Positions 15,608 to 28,058 of a DNA stretch of 64,000 bases are shown here, one piece after another; the stretch's first letter is position 1, and each line of letters opens with the position of its first letter. A program made the translations under genes and the position numbers. The notes under the pieces were generated by a model that made no database searches, was not told the origin of the DNA, and saw nothing but the letters and a program-made list of their open reading frames with translations. Source of the DNA: Holacanthus passer. Its lineage: Eukaryota; Chordata; Actinopteri; Pomacanthidae. The stretch covers positions 2,852,001 to 2,916,000 of the forward strand of contig JAFREQ010000034.1 of NCBI GenBank assembly GCA_025331565.1, in the 5' to 3' direction.

Positions 15608-15829
15608 AAAGATAATCACTTACAGTAAGTTAAAAAAAATAATAACATTAACATTAATAGTTAGAATAACAAGAGTAAGCAATATACTTTCGTACGTATG
15701 GGAGAGGACACAAAATAAATATTTCATAATTATATATTCACGACAAACAACCGGCGTTGCCACATATTATCTTCAGGCATTTTCACGGAACCCTACTCGG
15801 CTTTCGTCAAGCTGTTTAAGGACCCCAGG

Positions 15830-18800
15830 ATGTCCATGCTTGCTGAGCGTAAGTAAATTTCTTCTAGAGTTTTTAAGGATATTTGCCTTTTTCTTTCAAT
15901 GTAACAATATGTATTTCTGTGTTTTATGTTCGCTGAAAAACACCATTACCACCTGTCTAAAGATGTTCTTCCGAAAGTATTCAGTATTTCGGATTTGTTA
16001 AAGTATTCGGGTAGCTAAAGTTAGCATTAGCATTAACTACACCGGTCTGTGTAAACACGTGCTGTCTCTTGTAACTTTGCACCTTTACTTTAGTCGCCTG
16101 TCATCAGCTCATTTTAGCTAACTGTATTGTATTTAATGATCGGATATTTTTGTATTTATTCGCAGTCTTTTTTAAGTAAACTTGTGAGCTGTGGCACATT
16201 GAGTCCTCAACGCTTGGTCGGAAATTGGGGGAGTAAAACATTGCATCTGTTCCTCCTCTCATAATGTTGACAGCTGTCAGCCAGTGTTTGCATGCACATG
16301 AAACCTCGTTTTAGAGTAAAGTATTAGAGTGCATTTAAACACATTATCTGTCTTACCTTGATTCGAGTTGCTTGTCCTAATGTAATTATGTATTGTTATG
16401 TTGGATGTTATGTAACGATATTGCTGCTCTCTGTCCAGCTCGGAGGAAACAGAAGTGGTCTGTTGACCCCAGGAACAGCGCCTGGAGTAAAGATGACTCC
16501 AAATTTGGCCAGAAGATGCTGGAGCGAATGGGCTGGTCCAAGGGCAAGGTGAGTGTTGAGGCTGATCTCCACTGTTTTAGGTTTTGGTCATCTGTAGTTA
16601 TTTAGACATTGGCAGTGAACAAATGAGATGTGGAACATCGATGTCACATGTTATCTTTTCTCTTTTCACGTGTAGGGCCTGGGCAGAAGTGAGCAAGGCT
16701 CCACTGAACACATCAAAGTAAAAGTTAAAAACAACAACTTTGGTCTTGGAACCACAGCCAGCCATGAGGTGAGCACATTAACACTTAATGACTTAACGCT
16801 TGAAAGGAATTATTTTGGTGCTTTGTTCATATTCCAATATTTTAGTTGATTCTAACACATTCTAAAAGCAAATAAGTCTATTTTGAGTGAGTACCTGAAG
16901 AGAATATGTAATCCGCAGATCATCATAGTGATTACATTACTCATGGTTATTTGTAGATGTGATGTGATGTGAGGGAACGTATTTAAACTGCCTGAACAGC
17001 AACAACAACAGTTTTAACAAAAAAGTCACTTTAACATTATAATCTTCTTGAAGGTGGGATTTATTACAGGACTGTTGAATTAGACTACATTAGTTCTCAC
17101 TCGGTGTACCTAATAAACTGGCACTGAGTGTACAAATCCATAATTACCTACCATATTAATTTCTAAATCGCCTGAAAGCATTCTAAAGATGTGTTATTGT
17201 GGAACAGAAGATTTTTCGTTCTGCTGTTTTGAGATCTGCTGTGTTCACAGGATAACTGGATCGCCCACCAAGATGACTTCAATGAACTTCTTGCTCAACT
17301 GAATAACCACCATGGTCAAAACAACAACACTGGTATGTACGAACAGCAGTGTTAGGATGTGTAATGTGTATGTACCGCACTACCAGTTTACAGACTGGTT
17401 AAAAATGTATTCATGGTGGTCAACTTCACAAGGTTGTTCTGTGCGCTGTTCAAAACAGTGACACTTTGTCACAAACCAATTATTCCTGTGATATTTAAGA
17501 AAATGTCTTACTTGATTCCAGTAGAAAACCGAAAGCAGGGCCTTAATCACAGCTCACATAATGTGTTCAGTTGTGTTAAAAGTGAAGTTGATTTCCTATT
17601 TAATTCTTATTGCTCTGTAATTGATGGTCAGTAATATAGAAAATAGTCCACACACAAAATATTTGTCACATATTTCTCAGCACTGGTACTTTGTGGATTT
17701 AAAATTCATGTATTTTATTAATCCCCACCTTCTGTATCTAACATGACATCATTTAACCAAATGATGACAAATGACAAATTTCCCCATTGTGGGACTAATA
17801 AAGGAATATCTTATCTTATATATTATCTTACAGTCCAGCTTTTTCTGGCTGGTTGTTCCATCCTCTGAACAGTAGAGGGTGCTGTTCTGTAACAGTTTGG
17901 AGAGAAACCTTTGGATACGGTCCCTGTCATACAATGAACGTCTTCATTATTACTGCTCTGGGAAACAAAGCATATATAGAATACTGTTAGATCTGAGTTG
18001 GTAAAGAGATGCAATGAACATCTTTAAATTGTAACTACATGTCATAAAGATATATCATCTTTTATTTCCTTTATTATCTATAGAAGCTCCACCAGAGGAG
18101 CAGAAAGGATTCAGCTTGGAGGAGAAGTCCAAGACTTCCAGAAAGAGGGTCCATTACATGAAGTTCACTAAAGGTGGGTTATATCTTTTGGTAGCTGATA
18201 GAAAGCAAAGGGTTAAACAGGAAGGCGCTTATTGTGAAGTGTTTTTTTCTCATCCTCAACAGTCATTACATTACAGACTCAGCCAGACTAAACTGTTCTT
18301 TATGTAGTAAAAATTTTCTCTATGAAATCAGCCTTTTAAATAGAATAGTTTCAATGCAACCATTTACCTTTTTTTGGCAGCAACAACTCAAGTTTGTGCC
18401 TCCACTTTTTTCGTTTTCCACCTTCATACAGTGCACCCACAGACAGACAGAGAGACAGACAGCCTTCTTTACACCTGGTTGAGCCTTGTGCAGTTGGCTC
18501 AGAACACAGATTCTGATCAGAGCTCTGTCAGCCTGTGCTGGGTCAGCCGGCCCGGTCAGTGCTAGGGGAGGTTATTAATAACTCTTCCTTCTACTTTCAT
18601 TACTCCTTTACACGTCAGGAAGTCAAGATTTGCTGGTCAAGGCCAGAACACTGATAGGCACAAGGAGGAATTTAGCGTTCAGGACCACTGGAGACCAAAA
18701 TGAATAACCACTAGCCCATGTTTTACTGCTGAGTTGCTTTACTTGGAGCATAGTTGAGTGATTACAGACAGTTTCTTAGGAAGATTGTCAGTGCTTGCAG

Positions 18801-21800
18801 TAGGTTCTTTTGCAAGGAAGTAGTGCATGCTCATCAAATATTAACATGTGTTAAAGTAATTAATCTACAGTCATTTTTGTTACTGGGTTCAAATGTACCA
18901 GGTCAGCATACATGGGAAAACAAAATATCTCAACTTTTGCCTCACCTGGAAGAGCCTTTTACATTTTACGTCATTCAATAGCAACTTCCTGTTTCCTGTT
19001 TGGGGCATCTGGCATGTCCATTTACTGCCCCCCCCAAAAAACAACACCTCCCAGGGGCCATGTGACCCATTAGATGACCTCGCCAGATAAACCGTGGCCT
19101 CGATCTCTCCCCCAGACCCTCTCACCCTGTTTTTGTGCTCTTAACGTGGCAGGAGCCAGAAAAAGATCTGGTCCCTGATGGATGAGATGCACCATACAAG
19201 GCTTCACTTAAGACGTAAAGCACAGACATTAGGAGTGTGATGATGACACTTGTTTTTCTTATTTTCCTGCGGATGTTCTCCTTCCTGCCCTCACATTTTA
19301 TACATACTTTATGAAAGTCATACAACTCGATGCAACAGTGAGTTTTTCTGACTCATGCAGAGGGACCTTAACCTCAGTTTACTTTGATTATGAATGAATT
19401 CATGCAGTTTCCAAACTTCTTACTCACTTCACATTGTTTAATGTTACAGCGCTGCACCATATACCGTAATTGCTTTTTTTCTCTCAATGAGGGCATGTCA
19501 TATAGGCGTAATGAGTATGTAAGGTATTATCAGTGTTTTGTAAATCTTTTTAGCTAAAATTTTGCCTTGAATTGTAAATCCCACCAGACTGTGAACTCAT
19601 TGAATTGCTGCACTATTTGGACCCTCCCTCCTAAAAAAAACAGCCTCACTGACCCCTTGAAAAGTGCCATAAATAATATAATGGCTCACGAGCCATTTCC
19701 ACAGCCACGGTTGTCTGTCGTCCATCACTGGACATTTGTGTTGACTGTGAACTTGGGCCTCTTTTATCGTCTTTGCATTTGGATACACTTGTACCCCAAC
19801 CTGCCATCAACTGATAAAGTCTGATCCTGCAGGACTTTAAGTTCTAATCCATTTGAGAAGATCCCTTTCATTATCGACAGCAGCTGTTTATAAATGTCAG
19901 GGGAAGCTAAAGAGCAGGTAGCACTTGACACTACTGCTGTTTGTTATATAAAGACATGTGACATTCACTTTCTTTCAGTATCCTTATTCTCTCAGACTGT
20001 CAGAAAGCAGAGAGGGAGGCAGTTTATGTGATAGGAGGATGTGCAGGTGGGAATGTTTTCTCTGGAATTTAATCTTAAGCCAGTTTGTGACTCGGCAGGC
20101 AGCAATTCAACTGTCTTTGGCAACATGACACCGCTTTAAGCCGTTTCTTCTCAAACGGGCTGCAACTGTTGTCATGCAACAGAACGGACGCTGGCACTAT
20201 TTCTTTGTCCATAAGAGACTCATAGCTAAATTGGAAACTTGAGTCGAGTGCTCCGCCTGCTCTAAGTGGTCTGACAGGCATAAACTTTCAGTGCACTCTG
20301 ATCGTGAGACTGTCAGTTTTGAGATGTTTAAATGTTGGAAATATTAATGGTCCTCTTGCAGTGGCAGGCGACGCCAAGTCTTACTTTATTTATCAATAAT
20401 TTTTTAAAATCATCCTACTTGTGTTGACATTGCCTTACCTTACTGTGTCCAGCTTGTGGTCTGGATTGGCACGGGCAACCAAAGAGTTACCAGGCAAACG
20501 TCAAACCTGCCACGCCTGTTTGCATGTCTCCACCGAGTGCTCCGATGCCGGCTCCCCTCCTTGTGAAGCTGTTGCCAAGTTAAGGCTTGGTAATAGATTT
20601 AGTGTTGTTAAGCTTGTTACACGAGAGGTTGAAGAAGTCAGGTACTGCTGTCATAGTTGTGGTTGTGCACAGATCATCTTTGAGCAGGCAAAGGTCAAGA
20701 GTTGAATCCACATGAACTCATATCTAGCCTAAAAATATACTGTCAGAGACTTTTAAATTCTATCGTAGTAATTTATTATCGATTGATTGGTAAATTTGAC
20801 TTGATTGGTTTAATATTGTGAATTTTCCCACTGTGGGACGAATAAAGGTTTATCTCCTCTTATTTTATCTTATATTAAATCTGTAAAAACATGGTTGCAA
20901 AAGACCTTGTGGCCACAGTAGCATCTGAGAACCTTCTCTCTCCGTCTCACTGCAGGCCTCCTCCTTACTCTCTCCTGCTTTTTTATTGATATCCTGTTCA
21001 GGCTGGCTCCCTCACTGCCAGCACTGAGGATTGATGGCCTTTGTTTGCGGGGAAAGGCACCAAAATCTCTGCTGCTTAGGTCCGGGGGCCCACAGCATAA
21101 ACCAGTAACCCAGTTTTAATTGCTGCCTCCATCTATCACCTGTCACGGCTGCAAGGGTGGCTGATGCAGAATTTAACTACAGCTCTCCATCCTTTGCTCC
21201 CGTGGTTGAGTTTTATCGCAGTCTTTTTAACCAAACACATCACATCTACCTCTCGTCCAGTGTTTGAATACTGGACATCATTGATCTTATTTGACTTTTT
21301 TAGTAATTCGTCAGATTTGTGTATTTCTCTGTACCCGTGCTTCATCCTGGATAATGGCATTTTAGCCACCTTTTGAACGCTTATGGGACAATAGTTAAGC
21401 ACCTTTTTATCAGAGCACTGGTATTTGCTCTTTCACCTGAAAGCCTGAGAATTTTGACAGGTACTTCCCCATCCAAACAGCAGAAAGGTCAGATTGGGCA
21501 CAATTTTACATTTGACCTGAGTTCACTGGATGACAAACACCACAGCCTCCTCCCCTCCTCCTTTATTTTAGTTTTCAACATAACTTTCTTGGTTTTACTT
21601 CTTAGACCTGCATGTGCAGCGACTTTCAAAGCCAAGAGCAGGGGGAGATAGAGGCTTAAAAGCAATAAATAACCAAATGTTATCAGAGCCCCGCTGAAGG
21701 AAGAGGATGCAGCTGTACGAACAGGACCCAGGCTTGAGACAGGCGACTGTGTGCTTCAGGAGTCTTTGAGGCCCGGCTTGAAAATGGGAATCCGGAGGCG

Positions 21801-24800
21801 TGGCGTGGCAGACCTCGTCGTCGGTTTATTTTTCTTTGCCGTTTTATCCCTGGAGTAAGAAGCAAAACACGCAAACCTCCTCTTTCTTTAGTGAAGAGAC
21901 CACCTCCTCCTACCTTCCACCCCCAACACCCACACACAGACACACAAACATACTCATGCAACCTCGCTCAGGTGGCTTTAACAGTTGACCTTAAGTTGTC
22001 TGCATTAAAATTATTATTTTTATTTTATTTTATTGTGGGTGGAAGGATGTGCATTGGAGGGAAAAGTGTGAATGTAAATTGTTCTTGGTAAACGTTTGGT
22101 ACATTTGCAAAAATCAAATCCCACTAATGTATGCTATTTTCATTTCATCCTGCCATTTAAATTTGCCTCCTTTTAAATAATGGAACCCACAAAAGCGAGT
22201 TAAAGTGAGTTTTAATTTGCTGAATGGCTTTTAATTTTCCCTCCCTTTAGGAAAGGATCTGTCCTCCCGTACTGAAACAGACCTGAACTGTATATTTGGG
22301 AAGAGAGCAAAATCTGCCAAACACCAGGAGCAGGTAAGAGACTTATTTATTATTTATTATTATTTACATTATTCACAAGTAGAAAAAAGTTAAAGGTTAA
22401 TGTAGGCAGAAATTTCAGTTTTCCAATTTCCCATCTAAAATACTGTTTGTTTTTTGATCAATCTGTTAACAAATTGAAAACCAACATTTTTTTTTAAATA
22501 TGCAAGAGGCAAAAATCCTGCACGCTGTCGATCACTTGTCCTGACGTTAGACACAATCAATCTGACATGAAACACGGACACACAGAATAACAAGAATAAT
22601 GTAGTATTATATTTATTAGATTCAGTCAGTTTTATTCTGCCAAGGTGCACTGTGTCCAGTTACAAAGGATATGTGGTCCAAGGTGTAAGTTACTCAGGGA
22701 AACAGTAGTTTTCTAAACTGCGAGGACAGGCCTGTGATCTTTCTTAACCTAGTCAATGTAAAGTGTACACTCGGGGAGGAGGTGGCATACCTCTGGCCAG
22801 GTGGCTCGAGCTTATCTGCCTTTGCTTGGTAATTAAGGATGACCACTGGTGCTGATGCCTCCATCAGCCGCTGTGCTGCGTTATCATCTGATCCTTCTGC
22901 TTCTGCAGGGCCCAGCTCCTGAGCAGCCCGTGGCCCTAGATTAACCATGTCACAGCGTGCAGCTTTAACACCGCCAACAGGCCACTGTTGGCAGCAAGAG
23001 CACCTAAATCCAGTTAAGGGATTTGCACTCTTAACCCCCTACTCCTCTCTTCTGTACTTCTGTCTTGGAGCGCTCACATCAGGTAGTTATAATGCCAGCG
23101 GGCATTATTAAAGGCAAATCAAAATTGGGGTAAGGTGTGCAGAAATCTGAAATGATGACGCTTGCAAAAAAAAGTTGTCTTTTTGCTCTTGGCATTGGTG
23201 GTTGGTCACTTCAAATGTCACTTTGCCATTTGGTGTAATGCTGGCTCTCATGCTTCTGAAACGTGTCTTATAGGCTCAGACAGGTTGCAAGTTGTATTTC
23301 AAGCCCAGGAAGTTCCTTGGGCTTACTTATCAAAAACAAAACCTTGCTTACTATTATTAAATCAACATGCCTCGTGCATTTGTTCTCTTCCATTTGTTAT
23401 TGTCTTTTTAGTTAGAAGTAGGCTGCCTTGGAATAAAGAAAGTGCTTAAGTTAATATTTTTTATTGTCAGAAATTAAACACTGCTAATGAAACTTGCTGT
23501 GCGCCAAAAGTAGAGTTGAACTATTTTATAAATTTACAGAGACTGTAATTTAGTCACGGTGCCCATTACCTGCCTCACTCAGTGGAAAATACTGACAAAT
23601 AAAATCAACATGTTAAATAAGTATTGCATATTTAAAATCCCAATAAAATCCCTCCAGTGAGATTTGTAAGGACATTTTTAGATCTTGCATGTTTTGTATG
23701 GTAAAAGATGGCACTTAATATCGATGCAAAATCAGAAAAATATTATTATAAAAACATGAGAAGTGGCACAAGCAGACACAGAACTTCTGTTTATTTTATT
23801 ATGAATGAATAAATCTTCATTTAATAAACAGGTATTTTTGGTGTCACAAGTTCTGCTGACCGTACGCAGAACCACAAGGACAATGACAAATCTAGCTTTT
23901 GGACTCGGAGACACAGAAAAGCCTCTTGCTGGCCCCCTCTGTTTATCTCGGGCATTTAGCTTGAAGAAATTGGCATCTTAAAATCCATAAATTGCACGAG
24001 AAAAACCTTCTCTATTCCCCTGCAGGTACCGAGCCATAACATCACAATGGCTGCCGCTCCCCAGCTGATTAACATTGGAAATGCAAGCAATACACACCGT
24101 CATTTTCTCCCTAATCGTTTGGTTATGGGTTGTTATTTTTCAGCCAGGAGGGACACCATTGACCATATCGAAAACACTGAACACAATTACAATGGCTTCC
24201 CATGAGGCCTTGTGTTGAGGCCAAGCTACATCTGAGGTTGCTGGGAAGAGGTAAAGAGGGTGATGGACCAATCAAGCTCTAGGCATTGTGCAGAATCTCC
24301 TGCGAGTGTGTTCGTGACACTGCCAGTGACCCATGATGCACCCTGATCTGTGCTTACTGTTAGAGCACAAAGCACACTCTGCAGTGTACACACATGCAAT
24401 AATCTCAATACTCCAAAGAATTGTGACTATATCAACATTAGGAGCCTTGGTTTAGTGGTGGCCTTTGCAAATGCAGTCACCAGTCGCATTATCTGCATCC
24501 TGACAAGGTGAGGCCAGGAGACTTGTCCAAATCTGGATCGGCTTCTCCGCGACTGCCCGCCTTCCCGCTCATGAATCTTCCGGCACTTCACCCACCACCC
24601 ACTGCTGTCTCTCCAGCGTCCCTTCCACCAGTCCCCCACTGCTGGGGTTTTCCTTCCTCCCGCAGTGATGTGCTTCCTGCTCGACTCTTATCGCTGCTCA
24701 CAACGCTCCCTGAAATGCAGACGCGCAGACACACACATACGTGCACACACTCGGCTGTCTCACATGCCTCTGTTCTTCAAAGGCACCACTGGATGTGTTG

Positions 24801-27800
24801 AAAAGACACGGGGACAGATTATTAACTCCTTCATTGTAATTGGTTGTATAGGTAGCCTAAGTCTAAAGTCTCATCCAGTATTATCTTTCCCCTGATTTTT
24901 TTACCTGATACAATTTAAGACCACAGTACAGCAGCTGTGTGACATAAACACATACAAAGCTCTGAATGCTCAGGAGACTTCAAATAACAACAAACATTTC
25001 ATTGAGAAAAGTTCTGATTTCTCTCTCAAGAATAATTAAACAAGCCTAAGTAAGCAGGTCAATGTCAACTTTGGATACCTTACACATTTTAATTATCAAT
25101 GCTGAACACACATTTCAGAACGTATTGGGGTTCAAAAATCATCCCTATTTATAAACTAATAATGGGATGCTGAATACTGAAGCATGCATCAAGGGATGCA
25201 TGAAAGAGCAGGGACACTAACAACCTAATGCAATACAGTGCAGCTGTTCTGCAATAAAGCCTACTTTTATGATGCCTATAATATTAGTGTTTTGACACTG
25301 CCATAGACGTATTAATTCAATTATATGTTTAAGCATTGAGGTTATAGATTGTGGTGGTGGTGTACTTGATTACATTTTACTGAGAAGTGTTACTAATATC
25401 ATCATGTATGTAAATAGGGAGGACAAAAAATTAGAAACTCTTCTCCCTATAATTCATTCCAGTACAACACCAACACTAACTGTGACCTCAGTAATTAACA
25501 TATAATTAAATTCACACATTTCTGACAATGTGAAACTGAACATTCTAAACTTTGTGAAGGTAAAATTTATGACAGAGCTGTTGCCATAGGTTGTCCTGGT
25601 GTACCTAATAAAGTGACCACTGAGTGGACTGAATTCTAAGTTTATCACACTTGTGCAAAATTGCTTGCTAAATACAAATCTACAAGATAAATGGATGACC
25701 AACATTTCACCCCCCCTCACCATGTAGCCACCTGAAAATGTATGCTTAAAACCATTATTTACACTCCCTGACCAGTGAGGGTTATCAAGTTGTGGTGGAG
25801 CACCTGTCCATCTACACGGCTCTCTGTTATCCATCACCCGTCCCACGCTTGCGAGCCCCCTCCATCTCCTGCCTCCTCCTGTGCCCCTCAACACAATTAC
25901 TCACGGCATGACAAACGACAGGCTCTCTCTGCCGAGATATCAAAAAGCCCCGGCCACTTCTAAATGAAGGCACTTTGGCAGCCCTGTGCTCCCCGTGCTT
26001 ATCGGCGGGCGAGCAGTGCCCCTGGCCGTCCCGCGTCCCCCTCTCCTTCCCCCTCCTTCTCCACCACCGTGCCCTCCTCAGGGGGTTTAGTTAGGGGAGC
26101 CACATGGAGGGCCGGCCCGGCTTGATTTATCTCCCTTGCCCCTCTGCCCGGCCACTCAGGCAGGCCGAAAGAGCCGACGAGGCTCCAACGGGCCTCAGTT
26201 CGAAAGCCCGGCATTAGCTGAAATAAACCATTCTGCCGCCCAGTGAAAAATGTCCTCTGATTGGCTAATTAATCAGTCAAAGGGGAGCGACGCGGCTTGT
26301 GACTTGAGGGACCCAAGCGGGCGACCGCAGAGGGCCTGCTGATAAATAGACTCCCCGCCGATTCATACATCAACAAAAGTTAGTCATTTTTTAAAGCCGC
26401 CTCTCAGATGAAAGGTGGAAACAAGCCATAGTTTTATTTTTCCACTCACATTTCCTTCTACATTTCTTTTTTGGGGGGTGTGTGTGTTTGAAAAAGACAA
26501 AATTCACTTTTATCTTTTTTTTGTTCATTTGTTTCTCATACCTTTTTAAAATGTTTTTTAAAAAAATGACCACTTTGTCATAGTCATAAATTGAAAATAA
26601 AATTCCAGATATTGATTTTGTGAAGAATCCCCAGCATCATTTATTATCATTTGCTGCAATACAATCACTAAATTGAATTTTCAGTTTTCTGATTCAGCCT
26701 CTTAATCAGCATAGTAAAAACAATTATATTTGTAATGAATTAAGTTTTACAGTTGATATGACCGATATGATTTCACCATTAGAAACCTCAATATTGTTAC
26801 AGCATTGACCCGTTCATTAGTTCTGTACTCCTTAAAAATGTCAACGAAGAAAAATGGTTGAGTATAATTTGGTACAAGGCTTGTTTTGACGTCTGAACCT
26901 TCCAGTCAGACGGTCGGTATGGCGCACCCTGCTCTCGGGTCAGCTCGACCCCTGCGGCCTCTCCCACTCCCACTCCTGCTCAGGCACAAAGGGCCAGGGA
27001 TCAGGCCTCATCGGGTGGCACCTGTTGCAAGTTTTTCCTGCCCACGCGTTGTCCACATGAAGGATCGCACGTCAGCGGGGGCTCCCTCGATACCACCGTC
27101 TTGAGGAATATGGGACGCGGGTTGGGGGCTGGAACATTTGGCAGATGCGTCGGCGAGGCGCCAGGAAGCCGATGGGCGGAGTCGAGCGGTGAAACTTTGC
27201 TGACGGCGCAGAAACAAAATGTGTTTTTGGTACAGAAATTTTAACTATAGTGCAAGTTTCACAGGTTGCTACTGAGGCCTGTGAACAGTGAAGTATGGCG
27301 GTGTTGAATTGTAATTTTGAAAGTGTGTCACAGTTATTACTAGCTGGGATGGTTGATATAGATAAGCCATGAAATGGTTCAAACATGTCTTTAGTTACTA
27401 TTCAAGAGTGAGACATCTTTTTTTTAAATTTCAGCTTGACTTCATGCAAGTAACTGACTTCTGTTTTACTTATTTTTAACTTCCTTTATTTTCCTAAATG
27501 CTGACTTCCATCATCAGAATGTAAACCGATGAAGACTGGCTTAGATGTCATTACACATAGATATTACTGTATATATTTAAACATTTGTTTGTATCAAGCA
27601 GTTTCATTGTTAACGTACATTCTTCACAGGGTTAACTGTCTGTCCTGATACTAACAGGATTATTCTTTAATGACAATGTTAGAGTTTCACTGCATTGTAT
27701 AATTGACAGTATAAATAGAAATACGGCACCGAAGCAGAGACTTTCTTTTTGGCTCGGTTGTCCATCAACTCGCGGCATTGATCTGTTGAAAGGGGACGCC

Positions 27801-28018
27801 GGCGGAGTGCGGTTGGCTCACTTTGAATGGGCCGGTGCACTCATGCTGGGCGCTGGGGTTTTTGTGATGCCGAGGAGCTCTAATTCATTCTCAGATAACA
27901 TCTAATTGCCTCAAGCAAAAGCTCTCCCTTTCTTGAGCATGTTTGTTGACAGGCCCTTTTGCTTCTAGCGCCCAAAATATCAAGACCCGCCAAGTAACCC
28001 CCCCCACCCTCCTGCAGT

Positions 28019-28058
<40 letters not shown>

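Larger units (their letters stand above)
18174..22250 (+). other. pinx1: pinx1 intron 5 (4.1 kb)
   Basis: No coding exon was found; frames at 21373-21651 and 20421-20705 lack motifs and splice context. It contains an (ACAG)n tract near 18439-18462, a retroelement-like tail at 20825-20880, and blocks of higher complexity (for example 20940-21180) whose conservation cannot be judged here. It ends with a good pyrimidine tract and CCTTTAG at 22250. Confidence 0.7.

Noticed and set aside
25454..25894. 146-codon minus-strand frame
   Set aside because: Spans a dispersed repeat and flanking DNA; no transposase or other domain is visible.
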